64,000 nucleotides of DNA from Vibrio fluvialis. GTDB lineage: Bacteria; Pseudomonadota; Gammaproteobacteria; Enterobacterales; Vibrionaceae. Made by a program: the position numbers and the translations under genes. Below the pieces are notes generated by a model. That model saw only the letters and a list, made by a program, of their open reading frames with translations. It ran no database searches and was not told the origin of the DNA. Below, in pieces: positions 36,066 to 44,292 of this stretch. How positions within the stretch are numbered: the first letter of the stretch is position 1; each line of letters begins with the position of its first letter. The DNA lies in assembly GCF_900460245.1 (NCBI RefSeq), contig NZ_UHIP01000002.1, positions 1,116,001-1,180,000 of the forward strand, in the 5' to 3' direction.

Positions 36066-36683
36066 TCAATGTTTTTGTTCAATGAAGCGCTTTAGTTCGT
36101 CGGCGCCTTGATATTCCAACACCATTCCTTTGTATAAGTTGATGTGGTTAATCGCATCAATTTCTGCGTCTACCTGCGAGCGAAACGCTTTAAGCTCGCT
36201 TTCCATGTGATCGCAAAACGAACGCATCATGTTGATTTGCTGCTGCATGGTTTGATACTGGCGGTGGCTTTCCCCGTGGCGCGCTTTGAGTTCGTCAAAC
36301 TGCGAAAAGGCACATTGTAAGAATCGGGCTTGTTTGGCGGTAAGAGTGACACCGGATGGTGTAATTTGCGGTTGGCTTGTGAGTGCGTCGAACGCGCGGA
36401 TGACTTGCAGGTGAAACCTGGCGCTAATCCACATCGCGTAGGCGTAGACCAGTTCTTTGCATACCCAAGTTCCTTGGAGTTTCCCACCTCGTAACACTTT
36501 GCAACCGATCACCAGATCTGGTGATCGCTCTATTTCAGCGATTAGTTCAACGGTTTGTTCATTACGCATGAATCGAAAAGGGGCGTGTTTGGCTTTGTTT
36601 CCGCTTGCTTTATGCAGGTCATTCAGAGAATACAAGCCGTCTAAAATGCGGATATCTTTGGAAAGAATAGATAGATGGGTCAT
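36066..36683 (-). CDS. KilA-N domain protein
   Basis: A 205-aa protein. Residues about 8-100 are a KilA-N domain: IRILDGLYSLNDLHKASGN, then FRFMRNEQTVELI and TWVCKELVYAYAMWISARFH. The C-terminal half is a helical or coiled-coil region (HRQYQTMQQQINMMRSFCDH). KilA-N proteins of phages and P4-like elements are DNA-binding regulators or anti-repressors. A GGAGGT ribosome site precedes ATG 36683. It lies directly downstream of an Ash-like leader segment, an arrangement typical of P4-type immunity regions. Confidence 0.88.
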   Translation of the reverse strand: MTHLSILSKDIRILDGLYSLNDLHKASGNKAKHAPFRFMRNEQTVELIAEIERSPDLVIGCKVLRGGKLQGTWVCKELVYAYAMWISARFHLQVIRAFDALTSQPQITPSGVTLTAKQARFLQCAFSQFDELKARHGESHRQYQTMQQQINMMRSFCDHMESELKAFRSQVDAEIDAINHINLYKGMVLEYQGADELKRFIEQKH

Positions 36684-36698
36684 AGCGACCTCCGATGG

Positions 36699-36905
36699 TT
36701 AACTTTGTTTACCACCACTCAAAGGTCCTAATCTTCGGGTGATGGACTGAACAGGGTTAGGACTACCGCACCATCGACACGGCCAGCCCGAAGGCTGCCC
36801 CGCCCAGCCCACCATTGATGAGGTGTATTTGCGCATAATCACAACAAATTCACCATGTACAGGTGTGCCGAAGCCACACATAAAAAAACCAGCATACGCT
36901 GGCAC
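36699..36905 (-). CDS. Ash/Icd-like small ORF in a P4-immunity-type leader
   Basis: A 68-aa reading frame whose middle, FGTPVHGEFVVIMRKY then TSSMVGWAGQPSGWPC, resembles the Ash/Icd-like sequences found in P4 and related immunity leaders. In those elements the conservation partly reflects RNA structure rather than protein. Here the DNA has a GGTCCTAATC repeat (at about 36723 and 36930) and several hairpins. It starts from GTG; whether the peptide is made is uncertain. KilA-N follows 15 nt downstream. Confidence 0.6.
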   Translation of the reverse strand: MPAYAGFFMCGFGTPVHGEFVVIMRKYTSSMVGWAGQPSGWPCRWCGSPNPVQSITRRLGPLSGGKQS

Positions 36906-36970
36906 TTATGTGCCGATGGTTCTAAGCGGGGTCCTAATCCCGGTACTGGATTTTGCCAGTACAGCGATAG
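36870..36970 (-). ncRNA. Structured leader upstream of ash-like ORF and KilA-N (possible immunity RNA/attenuator)
   Basis: On the minus strand a perfect GTACTGG / CCAGTAC stem-loop (about 36939-36958) is followed by CCAGC-GTAT-GCTGG and a T7 run (about 36885-36904), which reads as an attenuator hairpin. P4 immunity works by a small RNA (CI RNA) made from such a leader. A functional RNA here is inferred from structure and the Ash-like neighbour, not from sequence identity to P4. Confidence 0.4.
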
Positions 36971-37274
36971 GGTAAGGGCGGCGAGGGTAGGGTGTCAATG
37001 CTTTAACACACACAAATGTGCGTAACCATACATAACTAGATGCGTTTCTTTCGCCATTTGTTGATATATTTTAGCGAATGCTTGATTATAAAGATGGCCT
37101 GATATGCGTCAGGTTTTTATGAGTTTAAGTTACTCCAATACCGTCAGCTGAGCTGATGTAGAGGTGTTTGGTTAAAGGCGCTACAAATTGCGACGGAAAA
37201 GTGTACTTCTCTATGAAATAGTCGGTACGAGCTACCGGAATTGCATATACATGTACTTTATTAAGTGAGCTGAT
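36971..37274. other. Gap between ash-like leader and RexA-like gene
   Basis: About 300 bases without a gene. It should contain the minus-strand promoter of the ash/KilA-N unit and the plus-strand promoter of the Rex-like pair. The only clear element is a small hairpin, CCTGA-TATGCG-TCAGG, with five T's at 37098-37118 (+ strand), a weak terminator candidate. Confidence 0.4.
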
Positions 37275-38285
37275 ATGGTTGTTAAAAAAGAAAAGCCAAA
37301 AAATAGAACCGTTTATTATTTTCGCTGTGAATTTGAAAAAGTTGATGGGATCAGTGTGAAGAATTCTCTTGAGCTTATGGCAAACTCTGCTTGGGCAAAA
37401 CTGAATTCGACACAAGCACGTACGTTCTACCTAGGAGATGATCGTTCAGTAGTTGGCATGAAGCTATCTAGCCGTAGAGCAAAACTAAGCCACGGGGATA
37501 AAGATTGTACACTTTTCTCGGTTGGACTGTATGAGGAAGGCGCTGCGGCTAATACGATTGACAGACCTTCAATTACTAGTGCCGAACTTGAAGCTAGTAC
37601 TTATGATGCGCCAGTTGACCAAGAATTTCTCGATGGAGAAGGATTTGTTTGCCTTTTTGGCAATCATTTGATTATGAGTCCAGCGACAACGTTTAGGGCT
37701 ACATCTATCAATACTTTCCTCGCGTTGCTGCTGACGAAAGGCGGGTTTAATCATGAGGCCGACGTAATGGAAATACAACAAGTGGCTGATATTGACACTA
37801 TTAAAACAATAGAAGACGAAGGTGTTAGTAATATCGTGGTTAATGCTGTGTCATATCTGTCGACTTTGGAGTACATTAAGCGCGTTAATCCCAAGGAAAA
37901 GGTCTCTGGGAAACTGCAAAAAATTACGCGTATGGTTAAAGGCGTTTTTGATGTTTTGCGAGATGATGATACGGAGACTGAAATTTTAGAAAAAGAGGGA
38001 CTTAATGTTCGAGTTGTGATTTCGCATGATGGTCGAACGACAGGTGACGCTGCTGACATCGGTCACGGACACGCTAAGGACACGGCAAAGCTACTTGCTT
38101 CTACAGATGTTGGTGGTTACGTGATCACAACGAAGAGTGGAACTAAACTCACTAATGAAGACACTGTTTTAAAACATACAGTAAAAGTTAAGCGACATGG
38201 AAAGTCCGTAGATAGAGAGCAAATGTGGCTTAGATTAGTTGAAGCACTGGAAAACTATGAACGTGAAGGTATTCTAGAACAATGA
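37275..38285 (+). CDS. RexA-like cytoplasmic protein of a two-gene exclusion-type pair
   Basis: A 336-aa soluble protein with low GC. The region GFVCLFGNHLIMSPATTFRA, then TFLALLLTKGG and the following NIVVNAVSYLS, parallels lambda RexA (its FLFVEGDTIGFARTVFGPTT region, then a short helix, then a strand near TTVKVEA), as I recall that sequence. Its stop overlaps the next start by 4 nt (ATGA), and that gene encodes a membrane protein with about four segments, just like rexAB. In lambda, RexA senses infection and activates the RexB channel. A Kiwa-like soluble/membrane pair is the main alternative. The homology is remote. Confidence 0.6.
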   Translation: MVVKKEKPKNRTVYYFRCEFEKVDGISVKNSLELMANSAWAKLNSTQARTFYLGDDRSVVGMKLSSRRAKLSHGDKDCTLFSVGLYEEGAAANTIDRPSITSAELEASTYDAPVDQEFLDGEGFVCLFGNHLIMSPATTFRATSINTFLALLLTKGGFNHEADVMEIQQVADIDTIKTIEDEGVSNIVVNAVSYLSTLEYIKRVNPKEKVSGKLQKITRMVKGVFDVLRDDDTETEILEKEGLNVRVVISHDGRTTGDAADIGHGHAKDTAKLLASTDVGGYVITTKSGTKLTNEDTVLKHTVKVKRHGKSVDREQMWLRLVEALENYEREGILEQ

Positions 38286-38821
38286 GTAATTTGGAAAAGT
38301 ACAGGAGAAAAACAATCTACTTACTGCTGACTATCGTTAGTAGTGGTTTTTTTGCTGTTCTTTTTCAGCCAATACTGACAGATAAAGCTCTAGATGTTTT
38401 AGTTAATATATATTCTATTTTGGCTGGTTTTCTGGTAGGGGTCATTGCCTTAATTGGCGACCCTAGCTCTTTGCCTAATGGCTCATGGCGTGTTGCTGAA
38501 AGTGCAACAAAAAATACATTTCGAAAACTAAGTAGTACAAAAAACTTGTTACACGTATATCTTGTCACTTTATTTGCTATCTTCTCATATAAACTTTTCT
38601 CTGTGCCTCAGACAATAGAAATAATAAAGGATTTGCCATATGGAACAATGCTCTTGCCTTATTTGGGTAAGATTAAATCTTTTGTTGAACAGGTTATTTT
38701 GTTTCTTTCTTTTGTGGCTTTTTCTTACTCGTTTACCCTCCCTAATAGTTTGTTTAATATCCAAAAAATGAGAGTTGAGAAAGAGATAGAGAACCGACGT
38801 AAAGACGCCAATATTAAATGA
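38282..38821 (+). CDS. RexB-like multi-pass membrane protein
   Basis: A 179-aa protein with about four predicted membrane segments (residues about 12-29, 38-60, 90-107 and 133-153) and a basic C-terminal tail (KEIENRRKDANIK). The second segment, NIYSILAGFLVGVIALIG, followed by a polar loop, recalls RexB, though RexB is shorter (144 aa). It is translationally coupled to the RexA-like gene. If Rex-like, it would depolarise the membrane on infection; that is inference. Confidence 0.6.
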   Translation: MSNLEKYRRKTIYLLLTIVSSGFFAVLFQPILTDKALDVLVNIYSILAGFLVGVIALIGDPSSLPNGSWRVAESATKNTFRKLSSTKNLLHVYLVTLFAIFSYKLFSVPQTIEIIKDLPYGTMLLPYLGKIKSFVEQVILFLSFVAFSYSFTLPNSLFNIQKMRVEKEIENRRKDANIK

Positions 38822-38964
38822 ATTTCTCCATTGTTCTTAGTCAGTTTATCTGAACACCTAATGCTTAGATTACCGATTCTCAGGTTCACAATGAAAGGTT
38901 AGTTACTTTTTAGATAAGCTATCTATTCAATAGTGCGGAACGGGAACCTTGTGGCTCCCGCGGA

Positions 38965-39216
38965 CTATGCGACCTCTCTCCCTTGCAATAGGGAATGAAT
39001 CCGGTCGAACTCTTTCACCATGCTGCGTTCAATCCGATCTCCGAGTTCTTTGACATCGTCCTTCGTTGCGTAGGTTTCAGCAACATGGGTTTTGTATTCG
39101 CCCAGCTCTTTGGACAATCGGAACAGGTAACCAATCAGTAAACTCAGGATCAGCGTCACGAATGTGCCAAAGGCGAGTACGGCATTCACCCAGCTCGGGT
39201 CCAACGTCATTCCCAT
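38965..39216 (-). CDS. Single-TM phage protein of the lysis cassette (holin or spanin candidate)
   Basis: An 83-aa protein with one membrane segment (AVLAFGTFVTLILSLLIGYLF, about residues 12-32) and a charged coiled-coil tail (TKDDVKELGDRIERSMVKEF). Topology and position beside the endolysin suggest a holin-like or i-spanin-like role. It overlaps the gene upstream by 10 nt. Confidence 0.6.
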   Translation of the reverse strand: MGMTLDPSWVNAVLAFGTFVTLILSLLIGYLFRLSKELGEYKTHVAETYATKDDVKELGDRIERSMVKEFDRIHSLLQGREVA

Positions 39217-39437
39217 TGCTCGACCTCTTTGAGTTTTTTGCCTTTCAGCGACAGGATGATGTCGTTCACGGTTTCCTGCGTGACATCATTGGTGGACAGG
39301 CTTTTGATTTTCTCTAATCCCCAAATTACCAGGCGGCTCGCAAAGCGTTCCAGAATGACTTTCCAGGCAACCTGAAAAAACAGACCTTTCAGAACTTCCC
39401 ATAGTGTTTTGCCGAGGATACTGGTTAAAAAGTTCAT
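39207..39437 (-). CDS. Small amphipathic protein of the lysis cassette
   Basis: A 76-aa protein with a hydrophobic and amphipathic N-terminal half (LWEVLKGLFFQVAWKVILER) and a charged tail. I do not recognise a family. Placement between endolysin and a one-TM protein suggests lysis or phage-coded membrane function. Confidence 0.55.
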   Translation of the reverse strand: MNFLTSILGKTLWEVLKGLFFQVAWKVILERFASRLVIWGLEKIKSLSTNDVTQETVNDIILSLKGKKLKEVEQWE

Positions 39438-39447
39438 GGTGTTCTCC

Positions 39448-39864
39448 TTATTGCAGTGGCGCGCCGGTGCGCATCATTTCGCTGAGTGTCTTCGCCCGTT
39501 TGCCAACCTGACGCGCCCAGCGGCTATTCAGCATTTCGTTGGCGGCCACATGCCAGAGTTGCTGCTCGATGGCAGCGATCATTTTCTTGAACATGCCAAA
39601 ACGGGGCAGGCCAAGATTGAAAATCATGTCGACGATGACCGCCTGACGCGTTTCGTTAAGCGACGCGAAATACGGCAGCGTTTCTGCGTCTTTCACCGCA
39701 GCATCGAGGTCATGTTGAAGCAGGGCTTCCGCTTCTTGTTGGCTGATGCCGTTATCCTGCAGGTTGCGGCCGTAGCCGATGGTGAGTTTTTGATTGCTGC
39801 AGCGATAGGGTTTCAGCCGCAGCCCTTCGTGTTTTTTGATGAGTTGGGTTGCCAGTGCTTTCAT
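39448..39864 (-). CDS. Phage endolysin, lysozyme GH24 family
   Basis: A 138-aa muramidase. LIKKHEGLRLKPYRCSNQKL then TIGYGRNL contains the GH24 catalytic Glu (HEG) with the downstream T-x-GYG. It has no signal peptide, so it needs a holin from the neighbouring small genes to reach peptidoglycan. It is the first gene of the lysis unit; a late activator site lies 70 bp upstream. Confidence 0.92.
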   Translation of the reverse strand: MKALATQLIKKHEGLRLKPYRCSNQKLTIGYGRNLQDNGISQQEAEALLQHDLDAAVKDAETLPYFASLNETRQAVIVDMIFNLGLPRFGMFKKMIAAIEQQLWHVAANEMLNSRWARQVGKRAKTLSEMMRTGAPLQ

Positions 39865-39933
39865 GGTTTAACCTTCGTTGAATGAACAAAGGCCAGTGTA
39901 TCGCCCGGAATTACTGACTGATATTGAAGCGGT

Positions 39934-39954
39934 TTCTAGATGGGGGATGTAGAA
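39934..39954. promoter_or_regulatory. Predicted late-activator (Ogr-like) site upstream of the lysis operon
   Basis: TTCTAGAT-GGGGG-ATGTAGAA, the second copy of the 21-bp palindrome, 70 bp before the endolysin start. It abuts the hairpin terminator that ends the tail fibre operon. Confidence 0.65.
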
Positions 39955-39977
39955 AACCCGGCGCTGAGGCCGGGTTT
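39954..39977. terminator. Hairpin between tail fibre and lysis operons
   Basis: AAACCCGGC-GCTGAG-GCCGGGTTT-type stem, 9 bp including the A/T flank, 31 nt after the end of the tail fibre assembly gene on the minus strand. Confidence 0.7.
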
Positions 39978-40007
39978 GGTATAATGACGTTTGGATAAGA
40001 AAGAGAC

Positions 40008-40484
40008 CTAATGCGGCCTTGACGGACGTGTATCACCCACAACTGAAATGATGCCACTATCGTCGGTTGTGGTGTAGTTGCGTAAGTCACGAGTGTATTG
40101 CTTCCAGACTTCCAGGGTAAAACTGGCTCGTTCGTCATCTGTCCAGTGATACATGAGTTCAATCTGGACAGATTCCAGCTCTGACTGAACCCAAGTATGC
40201 TCCGCTTTAGTTTTTTGGTCGTCCATTTCTTCAGGACTGGGCGCCACTAGTTGTTGAGCCTCTTGTTCTGAAATCGGCGTTAATTCGCCACCAATGCGAA
40301 TGGTAGAACGAAGCTGATTTATGAGTGCATCATAATCTTGCGAATTGCCAGCCTCATCTTGTTCCGGCGGGTTAAGTTTCTCGGCTTCTAATTCAGCGAT
40401 ACGACTTTTTACCTGTTCATCATGCTCCAGGTCTTCTTTATAAAAAGCGTAAACGTCCTTCGTATTGTCGGTAAAGTAAATCAT
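40008..40484 (-). CDS. Tail fibre assembly chaperone
   Basis: A 158-aa protein ending in the Caudo_TAP-like pattern (WKQYTRDLRNYTTTDD). The N-terminal part is acidic and helical. Such chaperones fold the distal part of the fibre encoded directly upstream; the genes overlap by 4 nt. Confidence 0.78.
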   Translation of the reverse strand: MIYFTDNTKDVYAFYKEDLEHDEQVKSRIAELEAEKLNPPEQDEAGNSQDYDALINQLRSTIRIGGELTPISEQEAQQLVAPSPEEMDDQKTKAEHTWVQSELESVQIELMYHWTDDERASFTLEVWKQYTRDLRNYTTTDDSGIISVVGDTRPSRPH

Positions 40485-41833
40485 CTTAGTTCGCTCCAGA
40501 TTGTGGTTGCATTAGCATTGAAAACCACTGAATAAGTTGAGCCCGAAGGAACAATGAAAGACGTTGTGGCCACATCACCTGCGCTGTCACCGAATACAGC
40601 GATCGCCAATCCGTCAACCTTTATCATTCCACTTGTCGCGGCGTCTTCATTTGATGTAATGCTGACCATGATGGGCCTGGTTGTGTTGTTTGTGTACGTA
40701 ACACCCGAAAGCCGGCTACTGGTATAATCACCCCATGACTGATCGCTGGACCCGATGGTGGTCTCTTTCAGAAAGGAATTTAAGACGGAGGTATCCGGGT
40801 ATAAGTTTTTTGTTCCATTTCTGGCGTCACTGATTGATGCTTTTTTTCTGTCATCCCAGACCATAAACCATGGTGTTGTCCCCGCGGAACCGGTCCTGAA
40901 CCGACAATGCATGATCCCACTTCCATGCAATGCATGAATTTGCAGGTTAACTCCGGCGCTTTCACCAAAACACATCAGAGCTGCATTGCCTTGAACGGGA
41001 GAGTTACTCCAAGGACTAACCAAGGTATTCACTCTACCCACAAGCTGCTGATTTGCATCTGATATTGATGGTGCGCCACCACCGACACCATACTGGTTAA
41101 ATGCTTGATGCACTCTCTCTGATGTCCACTTTCTCGGCGTGCTTGATGTACCTTCTTCAGCTTCTGCCTGAGAGACAGTTTCTGCCGTCCAATCACGAGC
41201 ATTGGTCCATCGGGTATCATCCATAATGTCTGCCAAGGCTTGACTCAGAACCCCAACCACCTTTTCACTAGCGGCAACATCAGTTCTTGTACCTGTGGTC
41301 GCGCTCGAAATACGGCGTGCCATCAGACGAAGCGCTTTTGTCACAGTGAGAATGGCGTTGTCATCATTTTCACTGTCCACCTGGCCATTACTCACGATTT
41401 TGGCAATACCGGCCACTTGTTCCGTGGCGTAAGGTGAGCCGAGCATTTCCACCGTGATGTTCTCAATCGTGGACGCTGCCAGATTCAGTTCACAGGCTTC
41501 AGTGACGACGGTGTTTTTGCGTTTGTAGGTGATGACCTCACCATCGCGACTGTCGACCGCAAACAGCGTCCCGTCTTCCAGCCAGTAACCCAGCTCTTTG
41601 CCTTCAAACTCTTCTTCGCCATCCCAGACCGTTTCAAAATGCAGTTGGCCTTGTGCTACCAACGCACCGCGCGTCAGCGCCTTTTTCTGGATTTCAGCAA
41701 CGAGTGCGGTTTGCTCCGGATTCGGAACATAGCCGGCCGAGCCGATGCTGATGTGAGTGATTTTGTATTCAATGCCCAGATCACCGGCACGAATCGCGGC
41801 GGCAATCCCGGCATGGGTGATGAGTAAGCTCAT
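40481..41833 (-). CDS. Phage tail fibre protein
   Basis: A 450-aa receptor-binding fibre. The N-terminus ITHAGIAAAIRAGDLGIEYK and GKELGYWLEDGTLFAVD is the conserved baseplate-attachment domain of Mu/P2-type fibres. The middle (KWTSERVHQAFNQYGVGG) is typical of fibre repeat linkers and the C-terminal about 200 residues look unrelated, as expected of a host-range domain. It overlaps the baseplate gene upstream by 4 nt. Confidence 0.85.
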   Translation of the reverse strand: MSLLITHAGIAAAIRAGDLGIEYKITHISIGSAGYVPNPEQTALVAEIQKKALTRGALVAQGQLHFETVWDGEEEFEGKELGYWLEDGTLFAVDSRDGEVITYKRKNTVVTEACELNLAASTIENITVEMLGSPYATEQVAGIAKIVSNGQVDSENDDNAILTVTKALRLMARRISSATTGTRTDVAASEKVVGVLSQALADIMDDTRWTNARDWTAETVSQAEAEEGTSSTPRKWTSERVHQAFNQYGVGGGAPSISDANQQLVGRVNTLVSPWSNSPVQGNAALMCFGESAGVNLQIHALHGSGIMHCRFRTGSAGTTPWFMVWDDRKKASISDARNGTKNLYPDTSVLNSFLKETTIGSSDQSWGDYTSSRLSGVTYTNNTTRPIMVSITSNEDAATSGMIKVDGLAIAVFGDSAGDVATTSFIVPSGSTYSVVFNANATTIWSELR

Positions 41834-42309
41834 TGGGTGATCTCGTAAGTGTGTTGATTGCGGATATGCCGGCAGTTAGCAAGCTGATGATGGACATCAA
41901 GCCGGGAGTGATACATCCAGGTAATTTCAGTGTGCGGCAGGCGCTTTTCCTCAAACGCGGCCCAGGCCTGCGCGCATGAGATTCGGGCGTCTTCCTGCAG
42001 CGCGACATAAATCAGATTCGGCGTGGTCCGGTCATCAGAGACGGTTCCGGCATCATCACCTGCCTGGGTGTACAGCAGCGCCTGATAGTCGCTGATTTTC
42101 CAGCCGAACAGCGCTTCCTGAAAGTCAGTCAGCAGAGACAATTCAATGTCATCGTGCGTGGCTTTGAAGTCGGTGGCCATCGCCTCAATGAGGCTGGTCA
42201 GCTCCGGGTTGTCGGCTTCCTGCCAGTATTGCCCTTTGGGCAACAGGGCGCGGATGGCCTGCGCAAAGTCTTCCGCACTGTAATCGATAATTACGCTGGA
42301 GGTGTCCAT
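41830..42309 (-). CDS. Baseplate/tail protein (Mu gp48, YmfQ/DUF2313-like)
   Basis: A 159-aa protein with ALLPKGQYWQEADNPELTSL and LLTDFQEALFGWKISDYQAL, the pattern of YmfQ/DUF2313 proteins that follow gp47/gpJ in contractile tails. It links baseplate wedge and fibre. It overlaps the gp47-like gene by 19 nt. Confidence 0.8.
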   Translation of the reverse strand: MDTSSVIIDYSAEDFAQAIRALLPKGQYWQEADNPELTSLIEAMATDFKATHDDIELSLLTDFQEALFGWKISDYQALLYTQAGDDAGTVSDDRTTPNLIYVALQEDARISCAQAWAAFEEKRLPHTEITWMYHSRLDVHHQLANCRHIRNQHTYEITQ

Positions 42310-43337
42310 GTCACGTCTCCTAATACATGAATCTGATGGCTCTGAATCATCACTTCATCGGTTGGCGATTTCACAATGAAGTTGGTGGTGACACTCGACA
42401 CCGTTAGCACAATTTCCGTCGGCGTGACGGATTCCGGATTGCCCATCGCGGCGTTGATTTTGCCCATTTTGCTTTGCACCAGGCTCTGCAGCGCAGTGAC
42501 GACATCATCACGAATTGATGGATCTTGGATGCCCTGAATCTCAATGTTCAGCAGAACATGCTCAGGCAGTAAGGCGATGGGATGACAACCTGCCAGACGA
42601 TGCGCTTCGAAGGTTTGCTGAACCAGACTGATCACTTCGCTGCTCAGTGTCGGGTCAGCGGTGCGGCGACCGATATACACTTCCACCATGCCGCGCTCCG
42701 GGGTGTTATCCAGCGCCCAGGCAAAGTCGACATCGGCATGCGCAGATGTTGCCCAGGCTTCATAATCCTCCGCTTTGCCGATCAGGTCGTTTTTCTCGTA
42801 GGCCACAATCACTCGGGCGCGCCAGTGTTCCAGTGTTTCAATGTCGGCGCCGCCTTCAATGCCAAGGCTCTGAACCTGAGTCGGGTCGATACCACCTAAG
42901 CCTTCGGACAGGGTCAGAATGTTTCCGGCTGGCAGATTGCTGGCACTGCCCGACACGCGGGCAATCACGCTGACCGGCACGTCACTGTATTGCTCTTTGG
43001 TGGTTTCGTATTCATTGCCGGCGGCATCGGTCAGCAAAGTTGCTTTGGGGATGACCACCACGCCACCGAGCTGAGTAAACCGGACGGTGCCTGATGCAAA
43101 CGTGGGCAGCAGGCGCGGCGTGTCATGACGATTGGCATGCAGATAAAGCCAGGCTTCGGAGCAGGTTTCCGGGTGAAGCTGGCGAAACAGCAAATCCTGA
43201 TAGCCGTACTGACCGTAACTCACGCCCGCAATCGCGCACGCGATGGCATCGATCGCTGGTGTGTTCTGCCCGGTTTTCGCCATCAGTGTCGATTTGGCGC
43301 GATCGATAAGTGTCTGCAGGCTGCGTTGTGTACTCAT
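42291..43337 (-). CDS. Baseplate J-like protein (Mu gp47)
   Basis: A 348-aa wedge protein. FTQLGGVVVIPKATLLTDAA, LPAGNILTLSEGLGGID and IEGGADIETLEHWRARVIVA are hallmarks of the Baseplate_J family. It forms the baseplate periphery with the gp46- and gp48-like products. Confidence 0.9.
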   Translation of the reverse strand: MSTQRSLQTLIDRAKSTLMAKTGQNTPAIDAIACAIAGVSYGQYGYQDLLFRQLHPETCSEAWLYLHANRHDTPRLLPTFASGTVRFTQLGGVVVIPKATLLTDAAGNEYETTKEQYSDVPVSVIARVSGSASNLPAGNILTLSEGLGGIDPTQVQSLGIEGGADIETLEHWRARVIVAYEKNDLIGKAEDYEAWATSAHADVDFAWALDNTPERGMVEVYIGRRTADPTLSSEVISLVQQTFEAHRLAGCHPIALLPEHVLLNIEIQGIQDPSIRDDVVTALQSLVQSKMGKINAAMGNPESVTPTEIVLTVSSVTTNFIVKSPTDEVMIQSHQIHVLGDVTWTPPA

Positions 43338-43720
43338 AGTGTGACCTTAAACGTGGTGTCATCGGTGAGGGTAATGATCACATCACGCCCCATCTGATTG
43401 GGTTTCGCTTCCCATACGGAAACCGTCACGGCTTTGGCGTGGCCCTCGGTGATGAGCCAGGCTAACGCTTCTTCATAAAAGCGTTTGGCCATGACGAGCG
43501 TCTGCGGGGTGAGTTTGTCCCGGCGCAGCGTCCAGTCGCGTGAGCCTACGATGGTCAGCAGTTCGTCGCTCCAGTTGCCGCCGCGTTCGTCTTCGGCCAT
43601 TCGCGCGCGGTCGTTCTGTGTCGACTCGCTGTGGTTGTAAATGCTCTGCCAGACGGCGTGTGTCATGCCTTCCTCGGAGTGCATCGGCGCCGTGACTGCG
43701 TTTAAACGGAAATAGTTCAT
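43334..43720 (-). CDS. Baseplate protein GP46 family
   Basis: A 128-aa protein with LTIVGSRDWTLRRDKLTPQT and RFYEEALAWLITEG, characteristic of phage GP46 (gp25/gpW-like sheath-initiating wedge) proteins. The gene overlaps both neighbours by 4 nt in the order gp45-46-47. Confidence 0.85.
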   Translation of the reverse strand: MNYFRLNAVTAPMHSEEGMTHAVWQSIYNHSESTQNDRARMAEDERGGNWSDELLTIVGSRDWTLRRDKLTPQTLVMAKRFYEEALAWLITEGHAKAVTVSVWEAKPNQMGRDVIITLTDDTTFKVTL

Positions 43721-44292
43721 GATTGGTTTGGCCCGTCAGAAGTGCGTTGGTTGTTGTCGTCCACGTAGTCGTGAGTGTGGGTTTCCACCGTGACGCCCGC
43801 AAACTTGCCGGAGCTGCCGCCAACGTTGCCCGCGACGTTGAGGTTGCCACCGATGTCCACATTGCCGGAGAACGAAACTTGGGGCGCGGTGACATCCACT
43901 TTGGGCGCTGTAACGCTGACATCGCCTGCGGCCGTGATATCCAGTTTTGCCTTAGTGTTCACCTTGATACCGTCTGCGGTGAAGTGAACTAGATTGCCTT
44001 TGTCATCGAGCATGGCGACCTCACCCGGCTGCAGTGCCATCTGGTAACGTTCGTCTTCCACATTCACTGTGATACCGCGCGCGGTGACGCCTCCAATAAA
44101 CAGGTTGTAGGTTTTGGCGCCCACCAACGGACGGCTCATAAAGCCGTAGTTGTGCACGCGGCGAATGCGATCGTTCGTGCGCCCCGTGGCGGTCTTAATC
44201 TGCAGCCACTGCGTCTCCGCTCCCGTGACCGTGCCGGTGCCAACCAGATTCTTAATCCGGCTCATCAAACGGGCCAGCAGTGTGTCAGACAT
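43717..44292 (-). CDS. Baseplate spike assembly protein (Mu gp45 / gpV-like)
   Basis: A 191-aa spike protein: an OB-like N-domain (RVHNYGFMSRPLVGAKTYNL, ARGITVNVEDERYQMALQ) and a C-terminal beta-helix of short repeats (LDITAAGDVSVTAPKVDVTA and onward) that forms the membrane-piercing tip. The tail end is rich in His, Asp and Asn (VETHTHDYVDDNNQRT), consistent with metal binding at the tip. Confidence 0.88.
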   Translation of the reverse strand: MSDTLLARLMSRIKNLVGTGTVTGAETQWLQIKTATGRTNDRIRRVHNYGFMSRPLVGAKTYNLFIGGVTARGITVNVEDERYQMALQPGEVAMLDDKGNLVHFTADGIKVNTKAKLDITAAGDVSVTAPKVDVTAPQVSFSGNVDIGGNLNVAGNVGGSSGKFAGVTVETHTHDYVDDNNQRTSDGPNQS

